This document shows, in pieces, positions 35,476 through 45,005 of a stretch of 64,000 bases of DNA. This DNA comes from GCA-002733465 sp039969155 (GTDB taxonomy: Bacteria > Pseudomonadota > Gammaproteobacteria > Enterobacterales > Kangiellaceae). The translations under genes were made by a program, and so were the position numbers. Every line of letters begins with the position of its first letter. Within the stretch, counting starts at the first letter, position 1. The notes below the pieces were generated by a model. The model did not search any database, had not been told where the DNA came from, and worked only from the letters and a program-made list of their open reading frames with translations. The stretch lies in contig JBDVOJ010000113.1 of assembly GCA_039969155.1 (NCBI GenBank), positions 1-64,000 of the forward strand, in the 5' to 3' direction.

Positions 35476-36446
35476 ACGACTGCTCCTAACTGGAAAATAG
35501 GTAGATAACTGGCAATTAATGTAAAAGCGATATAACCAACCACAAAAACCATCACGCTAGCGGTTAGTTTGGCAGTGGCTTTGGTGACCATGCTTTCAGC
35601 GATTAATTCGAGCTGATTTTGTTGGTATTGGATCTCGGCTGTGAGTCCATCAATTTTAGCGGCGGTGGACAAACTCGCCTCAAAACCAGGTAAATATTTT
35701 TCTAAACTTTTGGATTCGTTTGGTAGTAAGTTTTTACTTTCTTCAAGGCTCAGACCGCCGGCGATTAAAGTGTTTAATCCACTCAACCAACGCATGGTTC
35801 TTAGATAATCAAAAACCGATTTTACAAAAGGGAATAGTTTGACCAATCTGGCGTTAAAAGATTTTCCATCAAGCAATTTACTCATTGGTATCAAACGTAG
35901 CACAGACAATAAATAGCCAATCGAAGCTGCTAGTAATACGCCTATCAGAGCAGGCGAGATGATACTGTCTTGAAATGCTATTGCAGTTTTGGTCATTGCC
36001 GGTAGTTCAGCGCCAAACCCAGAGAATAAATCTGCAAATTGAGGAAGAACTTTGATTTGCACAATTGAAAATACCAAAGTAGCAAACACAGAGAGCCAAG
36101 CGGCATAGCCAAGACCGACAGATAACTTAGCTTTAAATAATGCTAAAACACTTGAGATTATTTCATCGGTTTGTAGCAGGCTTTGAAAGCTTGCATGTTG
36201 ACTCGATGATCTTTTCTCCAATTTAATCAGCGCATTAAGTAAACCTTGCTCGATTCGAATCACTGAAAAATGCTGTAGCGTTTGAGTCAAGCTAAGGTTC
36301 TGTTTGTAGTGGCTAAGGATCTCTTTTGACTGTTGCTCATCGTGCAAAATAGCTAATGAGTTTTTTAGCGCTTCGTCTGTCGTATAACCTCGATCTATCA
36401 GTGCTCGTATATGCCTTCGAATGAAGGCTTTTTGGTTTTCATCCAT
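35472..36446 (-). CDS. PilC/GspF-like inner-membrane platform protein
   Basis: 324 aa, shorter than the ~400 aa of PilC/GspF. A helical cytoplasmic N-terminal part (to about residue 105) precedes membrane spans near 115-140 and 170-190, a second cytoplasmic domain with 'LRTMRWLSGLNTLIAGGLSLEES' (core 'LNTLIAGGLSLEES' is the T2SSF signature), and a last span near the C terminus. These proteins anchor assembly of pilins. It lies between two pilin-like genes in one operon. It may act with assembly proteins encoded elsewhere. Confidence 0.83.
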   Translation of the reverse strand: MDENQKAFIRRHIRALIDRGYTTDEALKNSLAILHDEQQSKEILSHYKQNLSLTQTLQHFSVIRIEQGLLNALIKLEKRSSSQHASFQSLLQTDEIISSVLALFKAKLSVGLGYAAWLSVFATLVFSIVQIKVLPQFADLFSGFGAELPAMTKTAIAFQDSIISPALIGVLLAASIGYLLSVLRLIPMSKLLDGKSFNARLVKLFPFVKSVFDYLRTMRWLSGLNTLIAGGLSLEESKNLLPNESKSLEKYLPGFEASLSTAAKIDGLTAEIQYQQNQLELIAESMVTKATAKLTASVMVFVVGYIAFTLIASYLPIFQLGAVV

Positions 36447-36501
36447 ATCTAAACTCCTTAATTTAACTACTAGTATGAATTAGTTGTTTGGTGAACCGCT
36501 G

Positions 36502-37005
36502 TTAAATCTTACAGGCTCTTGGCAATAACTTGGAATCAACATCAGTAAGATTTTTTCCCTGGGGCTGGTATCCCGCGAGTGGTTTTGCATAACCACAAGT
36601 CCAGATAATATTTTCCCACTGCTGATGAGCATTAATGGTGGCGGTAAAAGAAATGGTTTTGTCTTTTAGATTGCTAAAGCGATCATTCAAAAAGTAGTTA
36701 ATCGTGCCTTTGCCATCAAATTCAATTCGTTTAATCAGATCTTGAGAGTAATGCTGTGAAGGGTCTAGTTCAGTTTTTTCTGGCCAGTGACCTGTTTCCA
36801 TATACTGTTGTGAAACAGTCGCTTTAAAGCTTGGAAACGAGGATAGCACTTCTGCTAGCTCCGCTTTACTAGCATAAGTTGGCATTAGTGCGATTGCAAA
36901 ACTAGCCAGTGCTATGACCAGCGATATGACGATAGATACTTCAGTCAAAACATAAGTATTAAAGCGCTGTTTGGTCTGGTTGAGGTTGTTCCTTAAATAC
37001 TTCAC
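36502..37005 (-). CDS. Pilin-like protein with a degenerate prepilin site
   Basis: 167 aa. The N-terminal hydrophobic helix 'YVLTEVSIVISLVIALASF' keeps the Glu at what would be mature position 5, but lacks Gly-Phe at the cleavage site. The C-terminal pattern 'WTCG' ... 'LLPRAC' matches the last third of the PilA-like protein, so the two are diverged paralogues. It leads the three-gene operon, 55 bp before the platform gene. It may be a minor pilin or a non-processed membrane-anchored form. Confidence 0.75.
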   Translation of the reverse strand: MKYLRNNLNQTKQRFNTYVLTEVSIVISLVIALASFAIALMPTYASKAELAEVLSSFPSFKATVSQQYMETGHWPEKTELDPSQHYSQDLIKRIEFDGKGTINYFLNDRFSNLKDKTISFTATINAHQQWENIIWTCGYAKPLAGYQPQGKNLTDVDSKLLPRACKI

Positions 37006-37231
37006 TTTATGTAGGTTCTCGATGGTCGATAAGCTGCTTAACGATAGATGTAAGAATTTATTTCAAGTTTTTCTAAATTTTTTCGAAAACTTCAATTTTT
37101 GCTGGTTGGGATTAGCTTATTGTATGTAGCAAATTCCTCGGAGCTTTCTTGCCGAAACCAACGATGTGTTCAGTTACTGTTCATATATTTAGCCTAAGCT
37201 GAACCATTCTAACTCAAGAGGGACCAATAGA

Positions 37232-37516
37232 GTGCTTAAAATAATGCTTTCGGTATTTATCTCATTCGGCCTATGTGGCTGCATCATGACCCCCAAAAAA
37301 ACGACATACTACGATTACCAATGCGGCGAGACTAGAGTCAAACTAGAGCTTAACAAAGAGCAAAAACAACTTGCACTGGGTTGTAACGGAGGCCATACAT
37401 GCTTAACTCAGATTGTTTTTCTATTTGCCGCTGGAGCTGTTGTAAGCATAGTTTCCGGATCAATTGTCCTAATTGGCAATTCGATTAATTGGGTAGAAAA
37501 AAAGGTGACGTGCTGA
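37232..37516 (+). CDS. Small predicted lipoprotein with a C-terminal membrane segment
   Basis: 94 aa from a GTG (an ATG four codons on is an alternative). Lipobox LCGC places the lipidated Cys at residue 17. The short polar part has several Cys (30, 50, 57), and a hydrophobic stretch (about 60-82) follows. Unknown family. Single gene, convergent with the LytTR regulator. Confidence 0.6.
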   Translation: MLKIMLSVFISFGLCGCIMTPKKTTYYDYQCGETRVKLELNKEQKQLALGCNGGHTCLTQIVFLFAAGAVVSIVSGSIVLIGNSINWVEKKVTC

Positions 37517-37714
37517 AAAGACTTTTGGCCTTTCTCAACCTAACTCTGTATTGACTGTGTTAGCTTTATAAGGAGAATACCGTCGGTGTTCAAGTCTTAA
37601 ATCACTGGCTCAAGGCGGCAAAAACGTGGCAGGCTTACAGATCCCGCTGGACACCATCCACCATTGATCGAGGTTATGAATAATAGTATTAATGATTGTA
37701 TCTCAATCAGTATA

Positions 37715-38413
37715 CTAGAGTTTTAAATCTTTCCTATAATTTTCGCCGATAGGTATCTCATGATCGGCAATTTCTAATTCGTGACCGGTAAAAGCGGATA
37801 CCTGATCTCGATTAATGATATAGGAACGATGAACGCGCGCGAACTGCGCTGGTAACTCTTTTTCAAATCCACTGATGGTGCTTTTAATGACATGATTGCC
37901 TTTAGTGGTAAATATCTTCAAGTAGTCTTTTAGCCCTTGGATAAAATAGATTTGATCAAAAATAATTTTCACTTGCTTGCGATTTTCTCTTACAAAGAGG
38001 TATTGCCTTTCTGATTTTTGTTGGCTGTTATTAGAATTCGCTGGTTTGGCGAGTTGATAGTTTGCTTTAAATTTCTCAATGGCCTTAAAAAAACGTGAGA
38101 AAACAATTGGCTTTAGTAGATAGTCGACGGCATCAAGTTCAAATCCTTCCAATGCATAGTCGCGATAAGCTGTGGTAAATATCACCTTAGGTTTTTTGAC
38201 TAAGCTTTGATAAAAATCGGTACCCTTTAGTACCGGCATTTCAATATCTAGAAACATCAAATCTATTGGATTCTCTAGCAATACTTGTTGTGCCTCAATA
38301 GCACTATGGCAACTAGCAATCACCTCAAATTCATCAAGATTGCTTAAGTGATTAGCGATAAGTTCGCGCGCTAGTTGTTCGTCGTCAACAATGATGCATT
38401 TATATAGACTCAT
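37715..38413 (-). CDS. LytTR-family response regulator
   Basis: 232 aa. Receiver domain with phospho-acceptor Asp56 in 'LMFLDIEMP' and switch Lys in 'LLKPI'. The LytTR DNA-binding domain covers about residues 130-232 ('FVRENRKQVKI', 'RVHRSYIINRDQV'). Such regulators bind pairs of imperfect direct repeats. Its start overlaps the kinase stop (38410-38413). Confidence 0.93.
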   Translation of the reverse strand: MSLYKCIIVDDEQLARELIANHLSNLDEFEVIASCHSAIEAQQVLLENPIDLMFLDIEMPVLKGTDFYQSLVKKPKVIFTTAYRDYALEGFELDAVDYLLKPIVFSRFFKAIEKFKANYQLAKPANSNNSQQKSERQYLFVRENRKQVKIIFDQIYFIQGLKDYLKIFTTKGNHVIKSTISGFEKELPAQFARVHRSYIINRDQVSAFTGHELEIADHEIPIGENYRKDLKL

Positions 38414-39495
38414 CGGGATTGTCCCTGCAAGTCATGAATCGAATCTAGGAATAGTTCAACACAAAATTTTTGATTGGCTGTTGAGATAGTCAATTGATGT
38501 TTTTCGGGATAAAGCAATTCGAGTTGACGACGCAAGTTCTCTAATCCTATTGAATTGTTATCTTCAGTCTGCTTCCGGCTAACGGGTGGTACAGTGTTTT
38601 CAACCACAATTCGAATGCCTTGCAGTTTAGATTGAATGGATATTTCTACTGTGGCGATGTCGAGCTCTTCACTGGCGCTATGTTTACAGGCATTTTCGAC
38701 CAGATTAAGTAATATCAGCGGTGCTATTATTTGCTCATCATCGACATTGCTTTGCAATTCAATCGATAAACGAGAACCATAGCGGATTTTTTCTAACGCA
38801 ATGTAATTTTCGATCAGTTTTATCTCACGTTTAACAGAAACGAATTTGTCGCTACATCGATACAGCATGTAATCAAGAATATCCGATAGCTTTTCGATTA
38901 CCACAGGCGCTAGGTCAGACTTAGTTAAAGTTAAGGCGTATAAATTGTTTAGCGTATTAAAAATAAAGTGAGGGTTGAGCTGATTTTTTAATGCCGACAA
39001 TTCGGCTTGTTTCTTTTGCTCGCTAATTTGTAATAACTTACGCTGGTTGCGGTAAAAATTAATGGCAATCAAGATAGCACAAGGATAGAGCAATAGCGGA
39101 TATTTGGTATAGAAAATGTATTTAAATGCCCACAAACTAAGGGTTCGCTTTTCGATTGGAAAGTGACCATATAGCTCTAAGAAGCGGCGGTAGGTGTCAG
39201 GGTAAGTTGGTTCTAAATAAAGGTAACGAATCAAAATGAGTAATTCGGAGCCGATAAAAAGTAGCAGGCTCACAATGATAAAAAACACCATTTTCTTATT
39301 TTTATTTAGAAAGCTAGGTATTAGCCATTTTAATGCAATCAAGGCGATCGCCATCTGCACAACAACTTGAGGCGCAATGGTCTCAATAATTTCTCGGCTA
39401 CTAGCGTAGTTCTCCCAGTGTGGGCCAAGGTCCAACAAGAATACTAAGGCCCAAAATGCGGAGTACGCGAGTATGGTTTTGTGTGATTGGGTCAT
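38410..39495 (-). CDS. LytS/YehU-type sensor histidine kinase
   Basis: 361 aa. Four membrane spans within the first ~150 residues, then the His_kinase domain with His176 in 'LNPHFIFNTLNNLYAL', and a HATPase with 'LVENACKHS' and 'GIGLENLRRQLELLYP'-type end (seen as 'SIGLENLRRQL'). It pairs with the LytTR regulator immediately downstream. The sensing part is the membrane bundle itself, as there is no large periplasmic loop. Confidence 0.93.
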   Translation of the reverse strand: MTQSHKTILAYSAFWALVFLLDLGPHWENYASSREIIETIAPQVVVQMAIALIALKWLIPSFLNKNKKMVFFIIVSLLLFIGSELLILIRYLYLEPTYPDTYRRFLELYGHFPIEKRTLSLWAFKYIFYTKYPLLLYPCAILIAINFYRNQRKLLQISEQKKQAELSALKNQLNPHFIFNTLNNLYALTLTKSDLAPVVIEKLSDILDYMLYRCSDKFVSVKREIKLIENYIALEKIRYGSRLSIELQSNVDDEQIIAPLILLNLVENACKHSASEELDIATVEISIQSKLQGIRIVVENTVPPVSRKQTEDNNSIGLENLRRQLELLYPEKHQLTISTANQKFCVELFLDSIHDLQGQSR

Positions 39496-39547
39496 TTGCT
39501 AAAAATCATGAGTTTGAGATCTATCTTTGTGGGGACTATAACCCATC

Positions 39548-39598
39548 TCGACCGAACAGGTCGAATTAGTAGACTAACGCTTGTTTTTGGTCGACCAA
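39548..39598. promoter_or_regulatory. GGTCGA/TCGACC-rich candidate operator
   Basis: TCGACC (39548) and GGTCGA (39559) form a 6-bp inverted repeat, and TTGGTCGACCAA (39587-39598) is a perfect 12-bp palindrome. Both lie between the kinase start (39495, leftward) and the NTF2-like gene (39758, rightward), where a shared regulator would bind. It does not look like a typical LytTR direct repeat. Confidence 0.35.
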
Positions 39599-39757
39599 TC
39601 AATGAAGTAACAACTGATTAGGGTTGTCGAGCCAATTTTTCGTTTTAGACGACTTTTTTAGCCTATTGGTCTACTAATTTACCAGCGCTTAAATGGTTCA
39701 GTAAGATGCGATTGAACTGAAACAAATTCAGTCCCAAAAATTTGCCTTGGAGATACT

Positions 39758-40300
39758 ATGAAAACTAGCCTTGTTCACAATATAAAGATATTCGCCTTAT
39801 TCGTCATTGTTTCTTGTGGAGCACTCACTAGCAAAGCCCAGAGTGCTGCAGAAAATGAGGGTTTTAAACAAGCAAAGCAATTCCTTAATCAGTATATTGA
39901 GCATTTCAATTTACTACTAAAAAATCCCAATGATGTTAAGGGATTGAAAGCTTCGGCGGAAGATATCAGCTACCCAGCCGTTTTGATTAGTCCCAAAGGC
40001 AATAAGCTAATTGCGACTGAGCCTAGCTTTGTAAAAAAGAGCAACCTCGGTTTCCTTAACTATCTCGCCAAGCAAGGAATTGCCAGAATAAGTTGGCAGA
40101 AAATTGAACTCAAAAAACTAGGCAATCATGTCATCATTGCAAGTAATGTCGCCAACTTGCTTAATCAACAAGGTGAGCAAGTTTCTCAAACCAGCGGAAC
40201 CTATTTGATACATAAACATCAGGGACGCTGGAAAATATACTCACGGATTCAGCACCCTATTGAAGATCGTATTAATTTAAATTCGTCATCAAATCGATAA
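39758..40300 (+). CDS. Exported NTF2-like (SnoaL-type) protein
   Basis: 180 aa with a signal peptide ending near residue 29. The rest has the length and ending ('HQGRWKIYSRIQH') of an NTF2/SnoaL-like single domain. No catalytic dyad can be identified. It lies 15 bp upstream of the SDR gene in the same direction, and divergent from the LytS/LytTR pair, so it may be controlled by them. Confidence 0.7.
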   Translation: MKTSLVHNIKIFALFVIVSCGALTSKAQSAAENEGFKQAKQFLNQYIEHFNLLLKNPNDVKGLKASAEDISYPAVLISPKGNKLIATEPSFVKKSNLGFLNYLAKQGIARISWQKIELKKLGNHVIIASNVANLLNQQGEQVSQTSGTYLIHKHQGRWKIYSRIQHPIEDRINLNSSSNR

Positions 40301-40315
40301 GCTTGGAGTAAAATT

Positions 40316-41356
40316 ATGAAGGCTATAAACCAACTACTATTTTTTATTCTATTAATGACTGCAGCAACTGAAAACACTTTAGCTAGTAAACAATTTCCAA
40401 GCTCAGCCCAAAAAAACAAAGCGGTTCTAATCACAGGAGCAAGCAGTGGAATCGGTCGCAATATGACTGAAACTCTGGCATCGCAAGGCTATTTAGTTTA
40501 TGCCGGTGCTAGGAAAGACAAAGATATGCAATCGCTAAACCAAATTCCAAACGTTATAGCGGTAAGATTAGATGTGACAGTGCAATTTGATATCGATAAG
40601 GCGGTTGAAATCATAGAAGAAGCGGGTGTAGGACTTTTTGGTTTGGTAAATAACGCTGGCGTAGCGCTGTTTGAACCACTCATTGAAATTGAAGAAAAAG
40701 ACCTAGCGTTCCAAATGGATGTTAATGTTTTCGGGCCTTATCGGGTTACTAAGGCTTTCGCTCCGCTGATCATTGAAAGCCGCGGACGGATCATCAATAT
40801 TGGTTCGGTAGCCGGTCTAGCCACAGGGGCGATGTTTGGCCCGTATAGCATGAGCAAATTTTCAGTAGAAGCTTTTAGTGAAGCTTTGGCGTCAGAAATG
40901 CGAAAATTTGAAGTCGGTGTCAGTGTGATAGAACCAGGAAACTATAACTCTAAAGTGATGAGTAATCTTGAAAAGCGACAAGCTCAGATAGACGAGAAAT
41001 CGAAACACTCTTTGTATAAGGCGGAATACCAAAGAATGGCTAAGTTTACCCAGCCAGATAGAAGTCGATACAAAGATCCAGACGATGTATCTAACGCTGT
41101 GACAGCTATCTTAGAAAGTGCCAAGCCCAATTTACGCTACATGGTCGTGCCCAGTGAGCAGGAAGCAACCTATCCAATCAAGAAAACAATTTCAAAACTA
41201 GTAGAGCTCAATTATTCGCAAGCTTTTCGGTTTAGTCGCAAACAAATTATTCAATGGTTAGACCAAGAGCTGACTAGTCAAACCATAAAGAATGGGACTT
41301 CGCAGACATCAAAAGTAACAGTTACTGATCGAGCACCACAAGCAGTGGCTGAATAA
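40316..41356 (+). CDS. SDR-family oxidoreductase with an apparent signal peptide
   Basis: 346 aa. Classical SDR core: TGASSGIG at residues 40-47, 'NNAG' at 112-115, Ser164, and the Tyr177-x3-Lys181 dyad. The first ~24 residues ('LLFFILLMTAATENTLAS') look like a Sec signal or membrane anchor, which is odd for an NAD(P)-dependent enzyme. An inner ATG (residue 14) gives a cytoplasmic form but keeps part of the hydrophobic stretch out. Substrate unknown. Confidence 0.85.
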   Translation: MKAINQLLFFILLMTAATENTLASKQFPSSAQKNKAVLITGASSGIGRNMTETLASQGYLVYAGARKDKDMQSLNQIPNVIAVRLDVTVQFDIDKAVEIIEEAGVGLFGLVNNAGVALFEPLIEIEEKDLAFQMDVNVFGPYRVTKAFAPLIIESRGRIINIGSVAGLATGAMFGPYSMSKFSVEAFSEALASEMRKFEVGVSVIEPGNYNSKVMSNLEKRQAQIDEKSKHSLYKAEYQRMAKFTQPDRSRYKDPDDVSNAVTAILESAKPNLRYMVVPSEQEATYPIKKTISKLVELNYSQAFRFSRKQIIQWLDQELTSQTIKNGTSQTSKVTVTDRAPQAVAE

Positions 41357-41408
41357 TTGGTGTACTATTTCCCAATAAATAATAATTATAGCGCTTTGAG
41401 GTATCATC

Positions 41409-42752
41409 ATGAGTCGAAAGTCGTCACCGCTTTTGCTTTCCGCCATAGAAAAAATGTCGCAAATTAAACCCAATGAATTAAAGGCTGCAATAGCATCTTT
41501 TATGATGGTCTTTATTCTTATGGCATCCTACTTTATTTTAAGGCCAGTTAGAGATGCCATGGCCAGTGATTGGAGTGATACCGAAGTCAGCATGCTTTGG
41601 AACCTGCAGTTTTTTATTAGCGCGGCGATTGTTTCTATCTATGGTTTTGCCATTTCAAGAATCAGATTCAAATTACTCGTTCCAGTGGTGTACAGCTTTT
41701 TTGCTGCAAGTTTCGTGGCGTTTTACTTTTTAGTGCCACAACTTTCCGATCCGATACTGGTAGAAAAGTCGTTTTATGTATGGGTCAGTGCTTTTAGTTT
41801 ATTTCATTTATCCGTTTTCTGGAGTTTTATGGCCGATACTTTTTCGTCGGAACAAAGCAAGCGGCTGTTTTCCGTAGTAGGCGCGGGTGCTAGCTTAGGC
41901 GCGATAGCCGGTCCAGCCATTCCTGCTCTTTTTAGCGAACAATTGGGGCAGGATAACTTGATGCTAATTGCTGCTGCTTGTTTGATCTGTGTGGTTCCTA
42001 TCTCCCTTTATATTTATCGATTAAAGATCACTGAACTGCATAACCAAGATGTTAAAGCTGATTTGTCGGCGGTCGCTTTGGGTGGTGCTTGGTGGAGTGG
42101 CTTTCGTTCAGTGATTTCTAGTCCCAAATTATTGGGAATAAGTGCATTTATCTTACTCTACGTCTTTATCGGTTCATTCGTTTATTTCGAGCAAAAAAAC
42201 TTACTCGCTGAATTCTCGAGAGCCGAACGAACTCAAATCTTAGGTAGTATTGATTGGATCGTTAATACCCTAACCTTTGTGATGGCATTTTTTGTTACTG
42301 GGCGCATCGTTAAGAATTTGGGAATGGCGTTTTCTTTAGCTTTGGTGCCGGTGCTACTGGTTTTCGGAATGTTAATTTTAGCCTTTGCTCCAATCGTGAT
42401 TGTGGTTTTAGCCATTCAAATCGTCAGACGTTCAGGAAATTACGCGGTGATGCGACCTGCAAGAGAAATGTTATTTACCCATGTGAGCAAGGAAGAGCGT
42501 TTTAAAGCGAAGCCGGTGATTGATATTGTTGTTTATCGAGGTGGCGACGCTGTGAGCGGCTCGTTGTTTGCACTACTGACCGAAGGAGTTGGCTTGGGTT
42601 TAATCGCAGTATCATTAGTCGGAGCAGGAATTGCTTCAATATGGGCTTGGGTTGCGGTTTATCTCGGCCGAGGTTATCAGCGAGAAGAAGCGCTGGAAAC
42701 TACCGATAATCAACTAACTGATAACCAGTTAAACAAACCCCAATCAACCTAA
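41409..42752 (+). CDS. MFS-like NTP/NDP exchange-type transporter
   Basis: 447 aa with about twelve spans. 'FILMASYFILRPVRDAMA' in the first span and 'VGAGASLGAIAGPAIPALF' in the middle are hallmarks of the TLC/ATP-ADP-translocase-related MFS branch. In free-living bacteria these proteins are not proven nucleotide exchangers; their substrate is unknown. Inner membrane. Starts 52 bp after the SDR stop, so it may share its transcript. Confidence 0.83.
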   Translation: MSRKSSPLLLSAIEKMSQIKPNELKAAIASFMMVFILMASYFILRPVRDAMASDWSDTEVSMLWNLQFFISAAIVSIYGFAISRIRFKLLVPVVYSFFAASFVAFYFLVPQLSDPILVEKSFYVWVSAFSLFHLSVFWSFMADTFSSEQSKRLFSVVGAGASLGAIAGPAIPALFSEQLGQDNLMLIAAACLICVVPISLYIYRLKITELHNQDVKADLSAVALGGAWWSGFRSVISSPKLLGISAFILLYVFIGSFVYFEQKNLLAEFSRAERTQILGSIDWIVNTLTFVMAFFVTGRIVKNLGMAFSLALVPVLLVFGMLILAFAPIVIVVLAIQIVRRSGNYAVMRPAREMLFTHVSKEERFKAKPVIDIVVYRGGDAVSGSLFALLTEGVGLGLIAVSLVGAGIASIWAWVAVYLGRGYQREEALETTDNQLTDNQLNKPQST

Positions 42753-42783
42753 AACTAGTCACTTTAAAACTCGTCAACGGGTA

Positions 42784-42808
42784 AGTACGACAGGTGTTAA
42801 TCCGTACT
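42784..42808. terminator. Weak hairpin between convergent genes
   Basis: AGTACG / CGTACT, a 6-bp stem with a 13-nt loop, lies between the transporter stop and the DUF445 stop. No U-tract. Weak candidate only. Confidence 0.25.
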
Positions 42809-42821
42809 AAACTAGACTAAA

Positions 42822-44180
42822 TTAGGCGGAGCTGGAGCTCGACTGTCGGTTTTCAGCTTGTCGGGAGGTTAACCAAAGATCGGCTAAATAGTAGCTCGAC
42901 AGTAGCGCTGCCAATCCCGCAAACACTCTAATATCAACTAACGCTAATCCTGAAAGGGCGCCGAGTAACGCGCCTAATAGTTCTATAAATACTAGCTGTT
43001 CGCTGATCATATTCTGAAAAATATCTTCCATTTTTTGTGGCGAAAAAGCGCTCGCTTTTTGTTTGACCATTTGGCGCAAATCAAGTTTTTCGATCATAGA
43101 AACTAATTCTTCGATGATCCAAGAATGTAATGGCCCATCATTTAATTCAGTTTCTACTTTATCAAAAATCACAGCATGTAATTGACTAAAAATCGCATGG
43201 CATTTTCCTGACTCAATCAGTTGTGATTGAATAGTTTGTCCCCAATCAATTCTTGCGAGTTGTCCTGTCAGCAATTGCTTAAAGATTTGTTGGAGATCCT
43301 CGCTTACTAGGTGGTCAGAGGTTGAAGCAAGCAGTGATGAGTCAGCGATCGGTTTGTTCTTATACTCCGAAATTAATGTTTTCAGCCCGTTAAAAAGGGT
43401 TTCGCGAAACTCGAAACTTGCCACCAATCTAAATAGATAACGTTTGATATCGTCGCTATCAAAGTCTGCAGACCATTTGGCCATTTTGGCAATGCCACGT
43501 TTAATGGTATCTTGCTCTTCAATGTGGGCATCTAGTGCGGTCGACAACCCGCGTGCAATGTCTGGAATATTTTCGGCTATCGTTTTAATGATTGGTTCGA
43601 TCATCATCTGCATCTTGGCAGGATCTTTTTCGAATTGATGTTCTAACCATTCGAATCCTTGAGACAGTAATTCTTGTGGTTCAAGTTCATTGACAAAATC
43701 ATCAATGAGTTGATTTTGAATGGCTTCAATAGCAGCATTAATTTGTTGGTTGTTTTGGGTTAGGTAATCACTTATCCAGTTTTCGACTAGCTGAATATTT
43801 TTTGGATCCGCTAACCAGTTTTGACTGCCAATACGTGCTTCAGCTAAAACCGTATTAACTAAGTCGGATTCGATCAGGTATTTTCGCCACTGCTGTTTAG
43901 AAAGAAAGTTATCGATTAAAGTTTGTGAAAGGCTGTCAGCCAGTTTGTCTTGATTTTTGGGGATTAAGCCTTGGCGACCAAATGCAGTTTTGAAGTGTGG
44001 CTTAAACAACATTTTTATCGCAACATAATTGGTAAAGTAACCAATATTGGCGGTTAAGCTGATGGTGTAAATTGCGGTACCCCACGCGAATTCTGGGAAA
44101 CAGAATTTTATTAAAGAAGTACTGAGAAGAAGTAGTGGTAATCCCAGCATACAAAATTTTCGAATAGTTTTTAAACCCAT
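42822..44180 (-). CDS. DUF445 family membrane protein
   Basis: 452 aa. Two N-terminal membrane spans contain the DUF445 signature 'GYFTNYVAIKMLFKP'. A long helical soluble region of about 340 residues follows and ends in a pair of C-terminal spans. The family resembles YheB/YjiN; function unknown, possibly envelope related. Single gene. Confidence 0.88.
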   Translation of the reverse strand: MGLKTIRKFCMLGLPLLLLSTSLIKFCFPEFAWGTAIYTISLTANIGYFTNYVAIKMLFKPHFKTAFGRQGLIPKNQDKLADSLSQTLIDNFLSKQQWRKYLIESDLVNTVLAEARIGSQNWLADPKNIQLVENWISDYLTQNNQQINAAIEAIQNQLIDDFVNELEPQELLSQGFEWLEHQFEKDPAKMQMMIEPIIKTIAENIPDIARGLSTALDAHIEEQDTIKRGIAKMAKWSADFDSDDIKRYLFRLVASFEFRETLFNGLKTLISEYKNKPIADSSLLASTSDHLVSEDLQQIFKQLLTGQLARIDWGQTIQSQLIESGKCHAIFSQLHAVIFDKVETELNDGPLHSWIIEELVSMIEKLDLRQMVKQKASAFSPQKMEDIFQNMISEQLVFIELLGALLGALSGLALVDIRVFAGLAALLSSYYLADLWLTSRQAENRQSSSSSA

Positions 44181-44386
44181 TAAGCAATCTCATTATTATC
44201 AAGCCCAAGGTTATTCTAGCAAGATACCTGCCAGTGACTTGATATCACCGATTATCAGTTAAGTGATTGATCATAAAGCGATTGATTAGACTTTGTTTGT
44301 AGAGCAAAGGCTATTTATCAGTTAGAATTCCTCAACACTTGGCGAAATTGACTGATTTAAGCATCTTCTAATAATAGGTATTTAGC

Positions 44387-44851
44387 ATGACAGACCAACA
44401 AAGACAGCCGCTGTACGCCAAAATTGCTGAAGTATTCAGCAGCCATGTTCCATTTCATAAGGTGATAGGTTTTAAGTTCGAGCAGCTCTCAATCGAAGGT
44501 TGCCGGCTCTCTTTTGAAAACCGTCCAGAGTTGATCGGAAATTATATTCAAAAAATTCTTCACGGTGGGGTGACTGCTACCGCGCTTGATGTGGTCGGAG
44601 GTACCATGGCAGCGGTTGGGATGATGGATAAATATCCTGATGCCGACGAACAGGAGCTAGGCAAACGACTGGCAAGAATTGGAACAATTGATCTTAGAGT
44701 TGATTATGTGAGGCCGGGGCGTGGTGAATCTTTTTATGCTAAAGCACGGTTGTTGCGTAGTGGTCGCAAAGTTGCTGTCGTTCGGATGGAATTACACGAT
44801 GATAAAGACACCTTAATCGCACTCGGTACTGGTACTTATATGATGGGGTAA
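44387..44851 (+). CDS. Hotdog-fold thioesterase (PaaI/YigI-like)
   Basis: 154 aa hotdog protein. 'ILHGGVTATALDVVGG' has the conserved His-Gly-Gly and catalytic Asp/Glu position of acyl-CoA thioesterases. 'LRVDYVRPGRGE' and 'VVRMELHDDK' are the following strands. It hydrolyses acyl-CoA, most likely medium or aromatic; the exact substrate is not known. Single gene. Confidence 0.88.
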   Translation: MTDQQRQPLYAKIAEVFSSHVPFHKVIGFKFEQLSIEGCRLSFENRPELIGNYIQKILHGGVTATALDVVGGTMAAVGMMDKYPDADEQELGKRLARIGTIDLRVDYVRPGRGESFYAKARLLRSGRKVAVVRMELHDDKDTLIALGTGTYMMG

Positions 44852-44867
44852 TGGCGATACTTTCGTT

Positions 44868-44899
44868 CGATTCGAATCAGAGCGATTGGATTTGAATCG
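44868..44899 (+). terminator. Hairpin after the thioesterase gene
   Basis: CGATTCGAATC / GATTTGAATCG, an 11-bp stem with one mismatch and a 10-nt loop, 17 bp past the stop. No strong U-tract, so confidence is low. Confidence 0.35.
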
Positions 44900-45005
44900 A
44901 TAATTGACCCGTGTAGATTTAGCGCGTATCTTTAGCCAAACGCTAAGTTGCGTCCTCTCTTGGTTTGTACCTGTCGCCTTGTAGCATCAATTTTCGAGCT
45001 AAATT

